DNA from: CAZYFH01 sp965197395
Lineage (GTDB): Bacteria; Acidobacteriota; Vicinamibacteria; Vicinamibacterales; UBA8438
Direction: 5' to 3'
Assembly (NCBI GenBank): GCA_965197395.1
Contig: CBDANB010000005.1
Location: 62,001 to 126,000 of the forward strand
DNA: 64,000 bases
Below the pieces are notes generated by a model. That model was given only the letters and a program-made list of their open reading frames with translations, did not search any database and was not told the origin of the DNA. Below are positions 8,178 to 17,241 of the stretch, piece by piece (position 1 is the stretch's first letter; each line of letters starts with the position of its first letter). A program made the position numbers and the translations under genes.

Positions 8178-9413
8178 CTACTGCGGCCACGCGACGCCGA
8201 CGTCGCCCGTGGGGTTCCCCATCCCCTTGTAGATGAACTTCTGCACGCGCTTCCCCTCGTAGGTCTCCGTCGTGTAGATGTTCCCCTGCGAGTCGGTCTC
8301 GATGCTGTGCGTGCCGTAGAACTGTCCGGCCTGCCGGCCGCCGCGGCCAAAGCTGTAGAGATACTCGAGCGGCTTCCGGCGCAGGACGTGCACTTTCTCG
8401 TTCATCCCGTCGGCGACGTAGGCGAACGTCTGGTCAGGGTCACGCGAGAACGCAATATCCCAGACAGCCCCCGCGCCGAGGGTCTTCGTCTTCAAGTAGA
8501 TCTCCTCGACGAACGTGCCGTCGGTCTCGAAGACCTGGACGCGATTCCCAGGACGGTCGCAGGCGTAGACGAGCCCATCGTTGGTTGGGTCCGCGCAGTG
8601 CACCGGGTTGCGGAACTGCGGCGTGCCGGACTTATCGGTGCTGACCGCGCCGTGCGCCGGTGCGCCGTCCAGGTCGTAGCGGGGCAACTCGGCGTCGCTC
8701 GGCTCGTTGCCGTACGCGCCCCAGAACCGCTTCAGCTCGCCGGTGTCGGCGTCGACAACCGCGACCCGCTTGTTGCCGTAGCCGTCCGCGATGTACACCT
8801 CGTTCGCCGAGGCGTCGTATCTTACCTTCGCCACCTGCGAGTACCGGGTCGTCGACAGGCTGTCGGGACCCTCGTGGTCGTGCTCGCCGACCTGCAGCAA
8901 GAACTCGCCGGTCCGCGTGAACTTCAGCACGTGCGAGTCCGCGCCGCCGTTCCCGCCGATCCAGACGTTGTCCATGTTGTCGAGGGCGATGCCGTGGTTG
9001 GAATCGGGCCAGTCGTATCCCTCACCCGGGCCGCCCCAGTGACCGACGAGGTTGCCCTCCTGGTCGAACTCAAGGATGGGTGGCGCCGGCGCACAGCACT
9101 CGTCGGCCAGTGGCGGATCCTGGACGGCGGGCGTCTCGTTCGAGCTGAGGTTGCCGCGGTGCACGATCCAGACGTGATCGCGGGAATCGACCGCCACCCC
9201 GATCGTCGAGCCGAGCAGCCAGTTGTTCGGCATCGGCTTCGGCCAGAAGGGATCGACCTCGAACATCGGCGCGCCGTCGCCCGTCGACGGGCCCGGTGCC
9301 GCGTCGGCCATCGCCGCTTCGGCTGGCATCTCTTCCATTGCACCGCCGCCGCCGCACGCCACGGCGACCGCCACGACCGCCACGAAGCCGAGAATGCTGA
9401 ATTTCCGGATCAT
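8178..9413 (-). CDS. Six-bladed (NHL-type) beta-propeller lipoprotein
   Basis: A 411-residue protein from the ATG at 9413, with GGAGG seven bases upstream. It has a lipoprotein signal (VAVVAVAVAC) then a low-complexity Ala/Met-rich linker. The rest is a propeller of NHL-like blades: GVAVDSRDHVWIVHRG, GIALDNMDNVWIGG, DASANEVYIADGYGNKRV, NDGLVYACDRPGNRVQVF and SIETDSQGNIYTTETYEGKR. An unusual ADECCAPAPP loop contains adjacent cysteines. Such proteins are abundant in Acidobacteria and often annotated as peptidyl-alpha-hydroxyglycine lyase-like, but no catalytic assignment is justified here. It is likely surface- or periplasm-anchored. Confidence 0.85.
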   Translation of the reverse strand: MIRKFSILGFVAVVAVAVACGGGGAMEEMPAEAAMADAAPGPSTGDGAPMFEVDPFWPKPMPNNWLLGSTIGVAVDSRDHVWIVHRGNLSSNETPAVQDPPLADECCAPAPPILEFDQEGNLVGHWGGPGEGYDWPDSNHGIALDNMDNVWIGGNGGADSHVLKFTRTGEFLLQVGEHDHEGPDSLSTTRYSQVAKVRYDASANEVYIADGYGNKRVAVVDADTGELKRFWGAYGNEPSDAELPRYDLDGAPAHGAVSTDKSGTPQFRNPVHCADPTNDGLVYACDRPGNRVQVFETDGTFVEEIYLKTKTLGAGAVWDIAFSRDPDQTFAYVADGMNEKVHVLRRKPLEYLYSFGRGGRQAGQFYGTHSIETDSQGNIYTTETYEGKRVQKFIYKGMGNPTGDVGVAWPQ

Positions 9414-9431
9414 CTGGAGTCCTCCTGCCAC

Positions 9432-9818
9432 ACTCGTTGCGCAAAGGGTGACACCGAGAGCCCTTCCGACGCAAGCGGGAAAATGCCGAGCTCTGGGGTT
9501 AGGGCGCCGCGGCGACGGTCACGTCGACGTGCGCGGTCGTCCAGCAGCACTGGTCGCCGCCTCCGCCGTTCCCCGAAATGTCGTTGGCGGTAGCAGCAAC
9601 GCACCCCAGGGTCTGTTGGTGCTCATCGTCGAAAAGTCCTTTCGATCCGGGCTGATCACTCCGAGGGGCGACGCCTACACGACCACCGCGTCGTCCTACC
9701 ACTGCCGTTCGCCGGTTGGATACCCGCCGCCGCGTTTTCCGCGACCGTTCGGGCAAGCGACCCGGCCGGACGTTTGGGATATCGTGATCGCGCTCCCCTT
9801 TTCTTCAGCGAGGACGAC
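9432..9818. other. Gene-free stretch with a possible decayed HYR-like tail
   Basis: No convincing gene lies between the propeller gene and the AhpD-like gene. On the minus strand at about 9499-9609 an open stretch reads like the end of a secreted beta-sandwich (HYR) domain: a Cys-Val start, then NDISGNGGGG, a double Cys, and VDVTVAAAP before a stop. It has no start or upstream domain, so it may be the tail of a deleted gene. The promoter of the AhpD-like gene should also lie here, but no clear -35/-10 pair was identified. Confidence 0.3.
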
Positions 9819-10421
9819 ATGGCCTGGATCACGACCGTCGAACCGGCAGACGCCACGGGCCCGTTGCGCCGCGAATACGACAAGGCCATCGGTCGCGCGG
9901 GGCGCCTGTTCAACATCGTCAAGATCATGGGACTGAACGCCGAACACCTCCGCAACAGCATCGGGCTATACCTCAGCGCGATGCATGGCGCGTCGCAGCT
10001 GAGCCGCGCGCAGCGCGAGATGCTCGCGGTGGTCGTGTCGCGTGAAAACCACTGTCACTATTGAATCGAGGCGCATGCCGCCGACCTCCGGGCCGAGGTC
10101 GAAGACGACGCCTTCGTCGCGCGATTCACCAGTGACCCCGAGGCCGCGGAGGTCGGCGACGGCGACCGGGCGCTGCACGCCTTCGCCGTCAAGCTCACGC
10201 GGGAACCGTGGCGCATGACGCGAGACGACGTCGACGCGCTACGCGCGCAGGGGTTCAACGACGCGCAGATCAGCGACGCCGTGCAGGTCATCGCGTACTT
10301 CAACTACATCAACCGGGTGGCTGATGGACTCGGCGTTGACCTCGAGGACTTCATGCCGCCCCCCCGGAGGGCGGCTGACGAGGGCCTTCGCGGGAGCGGG
10401 GCCGAAGCCCCCTCTTCATAG
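9819..10421 (+). CDS. AhpD/carboxymuconolactone decarboxylase-family protein, candidate selenoprotein (in-frame UGA at codon 82)
   Basis: From the ATG at 9819 (GAGGACG upstream) the frame stays open to 10421 except for one TGA at 10062-10064. Reading that TGA as selenocysteine gives a 200-residue peroxidase-related AhpD-like protein whose active site is Glu67, Cys79, Sec82, His86. This is exactly the AhpD spacing E-x11-C-x2-C-x3-H with Sec replacing the second Cys (CHYU then IEAH). The sequence on both sides is family-like: LSRAQREMLAVVVS before, and VQVIAYFNYINRVADGLG after the TGA. A 7-bp hairpin right after the TGA fits a bacterial SECIS. AhpD-like selenoproteins are known in other bacteria. 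The alternatives are a nonsense mutation or a sequencing error at a Cys codon. The C-terminal tail after DFMPPPRR looks like repeat-derived sequence. The likely role is a thiol/selenol peroxidase or oxidoreductase in the cytoplasm. Confidence 0.8.
10082..10101 (+). promoter_or_regulatory. Bacterial SECIS-like hairpin
   Basis: Bases 10082-10088 pair perfectly with 10095-10101 (seven pairs), closing a six-base loop CGGGCC whose second base is G. The loop starts 24 bases after the UGA codon. Published bacterial SECIS models require a hairpin starting soon after the UGA, a loop about 16-37 bases downstream, and a G within the first two loop positions. All three hold. It lies inside the coding sequence, as bacterial SECIS elements do. 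Confidence 0.7.
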
Positions 10422-10433
10422 CGAGGGGACCGA

Positions 10434-11522
10434 TTAATAGCGAGGATACCGAATCAGCGTGACGGTCTCGCCGTTCTCGGGACGCGAGAACGCGACCCAT
10501 CCTGAGCCGTAGCGCCACTTCCCGTCGTCCCCAATGGTCTCCGGCTCGCCGAGCAGGTCGCGCACGTCGTCCTTCGACGACGTGTCCCACACGATGAGGT
10601 GCCAGCGGGCGAGCGACTGCCACGTGTGGCTCTCGAGCGGGGTGTTCGTCAGATGGGCGATGGCGCGCTCCAGGGATCCCCGCGCTTCGTAGTGGAGTGG
10701 CTTGGAGGCCAGATGCCGCCGGAGCGGCTCCGCTGCCGCGGTCGCGTCGGCGTCCGAGAGCGCCTGCGCGACGGCGCCGTGCACGGCCGGGTCGGGGTCG
10801 TTCAGCTTCGCGAGCAGCGCCTCGCGCGCGTCCGGTTGCCCCACCGAGCGAGACGCGAGCGCGTGAATCGCCGCGGCGCGCAGCGACGGCACGCCGTCGT
10901 CAGCCGCGCGCTCGAGCCCCGTCGTGCCGCAGGCTTCGTGGACGACGTCGAGCAGCGCGTCCACGAACACCTTCCCTTCCAGGAGGGGACGTGAGCCAAC
11001 AGTCGACGTGACACGCGTGCGCTTGACGGCGCCATACAGAACCGGGTCGACGGTCGCGGCTCTCGGCACCCGTACGTCAGCGCCGGCGCCGGGCGCTGCC
11101 GGAAACAAGAGGGTTGGATAACGAACCGCCGAGAACGCAGCCGCCATCACCGCTCGCTCGATCGGCGCGAGGGAGACGGTCCCTTCGATGTCCGCCCCGG
11201 TGTAGGCCGTCAGGGTGTCGCCATACTGGCCCCCTATGGCATTGGCCTTCGCCCGGATCGTGAGCGTGGCGACGGACCCACCGGCGGCGGGACCGTATCC
11301 GCAGTGCGCCAGCACGCTGCGTGCGATCGGCTCGAGCGAGAGCTCGGCGTTCGCGATGGACACATACTCGGCGTTGACCAGGTCCCGCTCCCGGTCGGGC
11401 GCCGTCGTCACGACCACCTGCAACCCGTGAGTGGGCTGGACCTCCTGGGCATCCGCTGCCGCCGGGGCCGCGATGATGAACGCCAGCGCCGTCGCGCATC
11501 TCCCGAGCTCGCCTCTACACAT
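10434..11522 (-). CDS. Secreted HEAT-repeat protein
   Basis: A 362-residue protein from the ATG at 11522, with GGGAGG six bases upstream. A signal peptide (CATALAFIIAAPAAADAQ) is followed by an N-terminal domain of unknown type containing LTIRAKANAIGGQYGDTLTAY. Helical HEAT-type repeats follow (LRAAAIHALASRS, DPDPAVHGAVAQALSDAD, HYEARGSLERAIAHL). A C-terminal small-beta segment contains DVRDLLGEPETIGDDGKWRY, which resembles an SmpA/BamE-like beta pattern. No enzyme motif is seen; scaffolding or binding in the periplasm is likely. It is the last gene of a three-gene minus-strand operon (PASTA protein, 204-residue protein, this gene), 62 bases after the second. Confidence 0.7.
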   Translation of the reverse strand: MCRGELGRCATALAFIIAAPAAADAQEVQPTHGLQVVVTTAPDRERDLVNAEYVSIANAELSLEPIARSVLAHCGYGPAAGGSVATLTIRAKANAIGGQYGDTLTAYTGADIEGTVSLAPIERAVMAAAFSAVRYPTLLFPAAPGAGADVRVPRAATVDPVLYGAVKRTRVTSTVGSRPLLEGKVFVDALLDVVHEACGTTGLERAADDGVPSLRAAAIHALASRSVGQPDAREALLAKLNDPDPAVHGAVAQALSDADATAAAEPLRRHLASKPLHYEARGSLERAIAHLTNTPLESHTWQSLARWHLIVWDTSSKDDVRDLLGEPETIGDDGKWRYGSGWVAFSRPENGETVTLIRYPRY

Positions 11523-11584
11523 CGGTTTCCTCCCGAGCAGCGCGCCACCAGTCCGCGGATCAGGCATCGCGAAGATGATACCCG

Positions 11585-12199
11585 TTACGTCAGCGGCGTG
11601 TCCTCCCAGCCTTCGGCGCGCGGCACTATGGAGATCGGCTCGTCGAAGACGAAGGCGTCGGGCAGCGGCACCGGGACGGACTCGCGCTCGCTGAGCGTTT
11701 GCCCGGCGCAGGTGATGCGGCCGCTCGCCGCACACGCGCCCGTGGTCGCCTTCCAGATTTTCCCGTCCTTGATCGTGAGCACGGCTCCGTCGATCCGGAG
11801 GGCGATCTCAACCTCGACGTCGAGCCGGCCACACGCCTGGTCGTCGAGCAGCACCTCGAGTCGTGGTCGATGTCGCGACGTCACGACGTGCGTGGTCAGC
11901 TCCACGACGATGGACTCGTCTGGCGCGTACCGCTGGCTGTCCGCGTAGCGCCCGAGCTGGGCGCCGGTCTTCCACCCCCCGCCGAGCACCTCGGCGAGTT
12001 CGACCTGCAGCAGATCCGGGAGCGCGCCGGCGATATCCATGAGCACATGCTGCCAGCCGGCCGAACCGGCGGTCGCGGACACCGTGTCGGCGAGGGTGGC
12101 CAGCGCGGGGTTCGACCCGAGCGCAGCGACACGTTGGGCCGCCCGATCGTCATCGGCGAGCGCAAAGAAGTCCCGCAGGGTACGTGTCTCACCGGTCAC
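11585..12199 (-). CDS. Uncharacterised 204-residue cytoplasmic protein
   Basis: It has no signal peptide and no membrane segment. The first 100 residues are helical and acidic (LRDFFALADDDRAAQRVAAL, MDIAGALPDLLQVELAEVLG). The second half is beta-rich with ESIVVELTTHVVTSRHRPRLEV, two Cys-containing loops (TGACAASGRITCAG) and an EPISIVPRAEGW end. The GTG start at 12199 overlaps the stop of the PASTA gene as GTGA, so it is translationally coupled to it. I do not recognise the family. It may be a cytosolic partner of the PASTA protein's cytoplasmic tail. Confidence 0.65.
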   Translation of the reverse strand: MTGETRTLRDFFALADDDRAAQRVAALGSNPALATLADTVSATAGSAGWQHVLMDIAGALPDLLQVELAEVLGGGWKTGAQLGRYADSQRYAPDESIVVELTTHVVTSRHRPRLEVLLDDQACGRLDVEVEIALRIDGAVLTIKDGKIWKATTGACAASGRITCAGQTLSERESVPVPLPDAFVFDEPISIVPRAEGWEDTPLT

Positions 12200-14718
12200 G
12201 GCTGCCTCCGCTCGCGCGCAATCAGCCGGCCAAGGTTGGCGGCGGTCCCCTCGACCTCGATCTGTTGCGTGCCGTGGTCAACGAGTGGTCGCAGTCGTAC
12301 GGCCACCCGCGTCGTGGGACGGGCGTCGTCCGGGATGCCCTGGCTGCCCGCGTCGTGAACCCCTCGAACACCGACGGCGGGACCCGCTGCCGCCTCACGC
12401 CGTGCTGGCGATCTCGACGGCTTCCCTTTCGTCGACCCCGACCTGACACGGCGCACGACGAGGCCGACGACCCCGACGAGCAGCAACGCACCTAGCGGCC
12501 CGAGCCAGGTGACCCGATCGCGCGCGACGCCGAATGGCAGCGGCGTGCCGAACTCCAGGAGCGTTCCTTCTGGCTGGCTCTGCGACAGCACGGTGCCGCC
12601 CGGCGTCAAGGAGAACCGCCGTTCAACGAGTCCGGCGACCAGCCCGGCCGCGCCGAGGGTACCGGTCACGTCGTCGACGTCGAGACCGACGATCGCCGGT
12701 ACCGCCACCATCTCTGGTTCCGCCACCACGAGGCCGACCGCCGAGCCAACGGCGACCCGCGTCGCGGCCGGCGGGTGCTGCTCGAGCACGATGCCGTCTG
12801 CCACCGTTCGGGACGGCTGTCGCGTCTCGTCACCGATATCCAGTCGCAGCGCCGTCAGGACCTGTCGGGCCGCGTCGACGGACAGGCCCACGACGGTCGG
12901 GGTCTCGACGGTCTCCACCGCGGCGACGACGAGATCGATGCCGGTGCCGATGTCGATGCGCGTGCCGGCGGCAGGCCACTGCTCCAGGACGCGACCGATG
13001 TCCGTTGGCGACTCCCGATGCGCCAGCACGCCGAGCCCGAGCTCGTAGACGTCGAGCAGCTCGAGCGCTTCGGCCTCCGCCAAGCCGGCGACATCGGGCA
13101 TGACCACCGTCAGCGGCACTGCGAACACCAGCGCGACCGGCGTCTGGACCACGACCCGCGTCCCGGCCGCCGGCGTCTGCGTCAGCACCGTGCCAACCGG
13201 CGCGCGGGATTCCTCCCGCTCAAGCGTGCCCCGCGTGAGTTCCGCACGGAGGAGAAGATCGTCGACAGCCGGCTCGTCGCGGCCGACGAGGTCGGGAATC
13301 AGCACCGTCACCGGCGTCGCAACGATCAGATCGACGTCCGTCTCGATCGCTACCCGGCGACTCGCGGCGGGATCATGCGCCAGCACCGTGCCTTCGGGCT
13401 CTCGCGATTCCTCGGTCGCCGTGCGCCCCCGCCTCAGCTCGGCGTCACGCAGCAGCGCGTCGGCGTCGGTAACCTCGCGGCCGACGAGATCCGGCACGCG
13501 CACCGTCACCGGGGTCGCCACCACGAGGTCGACGGCGGTCTCAATCGCGACCCGGTCGCCGCTGGACGGCGCCTGCGACAGGACGGTCCCCCGCGGCCGG
13601 CGTGACTCCTCGCGCCGCACGCGACCCGGCTCAAGCTCCGCATCCGCGAGCAGCCGGTTCGCATCGTCCCGGCCGCGACCGACCAGGTCGGGCACGAGCA
13701 TGGTGACCGGCACCGCCACGACCACGTCGACGGCGGTGTCGATGGGCACGCGCGCATCCGCCGGGGGCGCGTGCGAGACGACCGTCCCTGGCGGCCGGCG
13801 CGACTCTTCGCGCCGAATCTGTCCGCGCGACAGCTCGGCGCGGTCGAGCAGCCGGTCGACGTCCGACTCAGGACGTCCGATGAGGTCCGGTACCAGCACG
13901 CGCGCGAGCTGCGCGACGCCGACGGCGATCGGCGTCCCCGGCTCGACTCGAGCGCCTGCTCCTGGGTCCTGCGTCAGCACGCGTCCTTCGGCCACGCGCG
14001 ACTCGACCCGCTCGACGGCGCCGAGGGTCAACCCACGCCCCTCGAGCACCCCTCGCGCGGTGGCCTCATCGCGTCCCACGACATTCGGCACCGTGACCGA
14101 CGCGAACCGGATGTCGTCGACGTTGATGTAGCCACCGTCGCCAGACGCCCCGTCGACGACGCGGATCCGCCCACGCTGCCCGGCGAACGGCGCCAGGTCC
14201 CAGGTCACGCGCTGCATCGCGTCGGTGCCGTCGCCGGTGGCATGCAGCGCCCGACTCTCGCCCTCCGCCGCGGAGATCACGACGAGCTCCACCCGAGTCG
14301 CAAACTCGGCCCCACCGCCGATCAGGAAGCTGAGCGGACCAGGCGGGATCTCGAACGCCGGCGATTCGAGCGTGCCCTGCGGCCGTGTCCCTTGCGTCGT
14401 GCCGGCCGTTTCCGCCGGTCCGCCCTGGTACTGCTCGTAGGTGCCGATCCAGTAGTCACCCTGCTGGTTGGCAGTGGATTGACGAGCGGCGGGATTGTCC
14501 CCGCGGGTCGGCTGGAAGGCGAACGCGGCCCCCGAGGCTGTCCAGCCGCGCAGGTCGCCGGTCTCGAAGTCCCACGTGACGTCGGCGCCGGACGTCGTCT
14601 GTTGCTGAGTTGTCAGCGGCGCCGCGATGACGCGGCCGGTCGCCTCCACGAGTGCGAGCGCGCTCGCCAAGAGAAACGCAACGCTGCTGACCGCCCCGGG
14701 GCCGGCCGCAGCACGCAC
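12196..14718 (-). CDS. Membrane-anchored protein with eight PASTA domains
   Basis: About 840 residues. The GTG at 14718 (GGAG upstream) immediately precedes a signal peptide (SSVAFLLASALALVEATG); an ATG at 14856 is possible but adds a non-export-like Arg-rich leader. After the signal comes a jelly-roll-like domain (WDFETGDLRGWT, INVDDIRFASV). It is followed by eight consecutive PASTA-like repeats of about 66 residues, each opening with VPDLVGR- or VPNVVGR-type residues and containing a GTVLSQ/P motif. One membrane helix (LGPLGALLLVGVVGLVV) and a basic cytoplasmic tail end the protein. PASTA domains usually bind peptidoglycan fragments on Ser/Thr kinases or PBPs, but neither a kinase nor a transpeptidase domain is present. 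First gene of a three-gene operon. Confidence 0.85.
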   Translation of the reverse strand: MRAAAGPGAVSSVAFLLASALALVEATGRVIAAPLTTQQQTTSGADVTWDFETGDLRGWTASGAAFAFQPTRGDNPAARQSTANQQGDYWIGTYEQYQGGPAETAGTTQGTRPQGTLESPAFEIPPGPLSFLIGGGAEFATRVELVVISAAEGESRALHATGDGTDAMQRVTWDLAPFAGQRGRIRVVDGASGDGGYINVDDIRFASVTVPNVVGRDEATARGVLEGRGLTLGAVERVESRVAEGRVLTQDPGAGARVEPGTPIAVGVAQLARVLVPDLIGRPESDVDRLLDRAELSRGQIRREESRRPPGTVVSHAPPADARVPIDTAVDVVVAVPVTMLVPDLVGRGRDDANRLLADAELEPGRVRREESRRPRGTVLSQAPSSGDRVAIETAVDLVVATPVTVRVPDLVGREVTDADALLRDAELRRGRTATEESREPEGTVLAHDPAASRRVAIETDVDLIVATPVTVLIPDLVGRDEPAVDDLLLRAELTRGTLEREESRAPVGTVLTQTPAAGTRVVVQTPVALVFAVPLTVVMPDVAGLAEAEALELLDVYELGLGVLAHRESPTDIGRVLEQWPAAGTRIDIGTGIDLVVAAVETVETPTVVGLSVDAARQVLTALRLDIGDETRQPSRTVADGIVLEQHPPAATRVAVGSAVGLVVAEPEMVAVPAIVGLDVDDVTGTLGAAGLVAGLVERRFSLTPGGTVLSQSQPEGTLLEFGTPLPFGVARDRVTWLGPLGALLLVGVVGLVVRRVRSGSTKGKPSRSPARREAAAGPAVGVRGVHDAGSQGIPDDARPTTRVAVRLRPLVDHGTQQIEVEGTAANLGRLIARERRQP

Positions 14719-14845
14719 GACACTCCACCCCCGGACCGACCCCGCTCCGTCAGCCACCGCGCCCACTCCATGTGTTCTATCACGTCCGCTAGGCCGACGA
14801 GGCCCCGGCCACGCGCGCGCCACGTTGGATGTGAGGCTTCCTTGA

Positions 14846-16796
14846 CATCGGCTCATTGGGAATCCGACATCGGTTCGTCATAATCGCTGGCCAGACCTCC
14901 GATACTATGTTCGTACGGCAACCGGCGTCCGGGCGGATGACGGCGGTGGCAAGGGCAAGTCGAAGAGCTCCGCGTCTGGCAAGAGCAAGTCGAAGAGCTC
15001 CGGGTCCGACAAGCAGTCGAAGCTCGGTCCGCTGGCGATCGCGAAGATCACGCCGGACCTGGGGCAGAACACGCTCTTGTTCGAGGGGATCAACTTCGGC
15101 ACCAACCCCACGGTCTGGGCGGGCACGACCGGGGGCGCGCTCAACCAACTGGCCGTCATCAGCTCGACGAACACCGCGATCCTCGCAACGCTGGCGGAGA
15201 CGGACGCGGCCTCCTACCTCGCCATTGCGCAGCGTTCGGAGACGAAGGGGCCGCAGTCCGATCGGATCGACGATGCCGAATATACGCTCGGCATCATCGG
15301 ACCGACCGGCCCGCAGGGGGACCAGGGCCTTCAAGGGTTCCCAGGTCCAGCCGGTGCTGAGGGAGCGACGGGACCCACCGGGCCGATCGGTCCGACGGGA
15401 CCCGAAGGGCCGCCCGGTCCGGCCGAGGTCGACTTGATCCTCGACGCGCTTGACCTGACGGAGGCCGATCTGAACGGTCTGGTCGGCGGCAACCATCGCT
15501 GGTCGAAAGGGCTCGGGGGCCCGAGCGCTGACAGAGCGTTCGATGTGGCGACCGACGCCGACGACAACGTGGTCATAGCCGGAGTCTTCTATTACACGGC
15601 TGACTTCGGCGGCGGGACGCTCACGTCCGCCGGAAGTGGCGACATCTTCGTCGCCAAATACGACACCGACGGGAACCACGTCTGGTCACGGCAATTTGGG
15701 TCAACCAACTTTGACCAGGCCTTGGACGTCGCGACGGACGCGGCCGGCAACGTCTTCCTCGCCGGGCGAGCAAGCCTGGGGCAGCATCGATTTCGGTGGC
15801 GGCTCACTGGCCCCGGCCAGCGGATACGACATCGTCGTGGCGAAGCTCGATGGCGCAGGTAATCACGTCTGGTCGAAGCGCTTCGGGGGGGCAAACTCCG
15901 AGTACCCCCAGGGCCTAGCGGTAGATCAGAGCGGTGATGCCGTCGTGACCGGCGATTTCTACGACCCGAGTCTCGACTTCGGCGGCGGCCCGATAGGACT
16001 TGTTTCGGCCCCGGACATCTTTGTCGCCAAGCTCGATGGAGCGACCGGCGGCTATCTCTGGGCGGACTCCTTCGGTGGCGCATCCATCGACCGAAGCTCA
16101 GATGTGGCGGTGGATGGCGCCGGCGATGCGTTGGTCACCGGACATTTCCATGGAGCGGTCGACTTCGGTGGCGGCTTTCTACCGACGTTCGGCGGCCGGG
16201 ACTCGTTCGTCCTGAAGCTCTCTTCGGCAACCGGGAGCCACGTCTGGTCGCGCAGCCTCGGTGGCAATAGCAGCGAGTACGCTGAGAGCGTGACGACGGA
16301 CAGCAACAACGATGTCCTCCTTTCCGGCCGTTTCCCCAGCACCAACCTATCCGTGGCCGGGGGCCCACCAGTGCCACGAGTCGGCGGATGGGACATCTTC
16401 GTCGCAAAGCTCGACGCCGCGACCGGCAGCCATGTGTGGTCGCGGGGACTCGGCGGCTCCAGCACCGACTACAGCTTCGCGGTGGCAGCAGATGCCGACA
16501 ACAACGTCCTGGTGTCGGGCTATTTCTACAGCAACAACCTCAGCTTCGACGGACCGACGCTCGCCAGTGTCGGCGGCGCAGATGTCTTCGTGGCAAAGCT
16601 CGGTCCCGGCGGGAACGCTCTCTGGTCACGCAGATTTGGCGGCACGTCCACCGACCTAGCACAAGCGATCGCCGTCGATACCGACGGCAACCCCGTCGTG
16701 ACCGGCTACTTCTTCAGCTCGAGTCTCAGCTTCGGCGGTGGCCCGGTGGCGCGGTACGGCTCGTACGACGTGTTCCTGGCGAAGCTGCGGAAATAG
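14846..16796 (+). pseudogene. Collagen-like / SBBP beta-propeller secreted protein, frameshifted and lacking a clear start
   Basis: The conceptual protein has a Lys/Ser-rich segment, an IPT-like beta domain (LLFEGINFGTNPTVWAG), 14 collagen-type G-x-y triplets, then a long series of SBBP repeats (FDVATDADDNVVIAGVF, DIFVAKYDTDGNHVWSRQFG and relatives) to the stop at 16796. The frame breaks at 15778-15781: removing one G from the GGGG run restores a continuous repeat (ASLGSIDFGGGSLA). The open frame begins after a stop at 14843 and has no ATG or GTG before a TTG at 15077, which lies inside the IPT-like domain, so the N-terminus is also damaged. Either a degraded surface protein, or two sequence errors. 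Downstream repeats remain perfectly open, suggesting recent decay. Confidence 0.7.
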
Positions 16797-16812
16797 GCGG
16801 GGGCCGCCGCAC

Positions 16813-17241
16813 CTACGCGAGTCGCAAGCGAACGAACCGCTCCCACGCTGTCCGCGGCGACCACACGGTGACCGGGCCGCGGCACGCGGGGGAAAAGTGT
16901 CTGAGGTTGCCGGTGACCACCGTGCGCGCGGCGGTCTGCATGGCCACCTCCAAGAAGATGGCGTCGTCCTCGTCTGGCGGACCGCGATGGGCCCACGGGA
17001 GGGCGATGACATGCTCCTGGAACTGCAGGATCGCCAGGAAGGCGTCACGCCGGCCCCGCTCGATGCCAAGTCTGGGTCGCGCCAGGACCTCCCGATACTC
17101 CAGCTCGATGCGGTCGTCGACCGCGAGCCTCAGCCGGCGAGCCAGCAGGACGTCGAGGAGTCGTCCGGGTGGGGCGGAGGGTGACAGGAGACCGGACACG
17201 AGCACGTTGGTGTCGAACACCCAGACCGGTCCATCACCCAC
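16813..17241 (-). CDS. PIN-domain toxin of a type II toxin-antitoxin pair
   Basis: A 142-residue PIN nuclease. It begins VWVFDTNVLVSGLL with the first catalytic Asp, carries Glu in the LEYREVL segment, and has PDEDDAIFLEVA and VTGNLRHFSP providing the remaining acidic and polar positions. PIN toxins of this kind (COG1569 type) cleave RNA with Mg. The GTG start at 17241 lies eight bases inside the end of the antitoxin gene, the usual order antitoxin then toxin. No truncation is seen. Confidence 0.85.
   Translation of the reverse strand: MGDGPVWVFDTNVLVSGLLSPSAPPGRLLDVLLARRLRLAVDDRIELEYREVLARPRLGIERGRRDAFLAILQFQEHVIALPWAHRGPPDEDDAIFLEVAMQTAARTVVTGNLRHFSPACRGPVTVWSPRTAWERFVRLRLA

Noticed and set aside
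12500..14100. Repetitive DNA array across the PASTA gene, suspected CRISPR-like
   Set aside because: The periodicity is about 198-200 bases and follows the protein repeats; sequences diverge and there are no uniform spacers.
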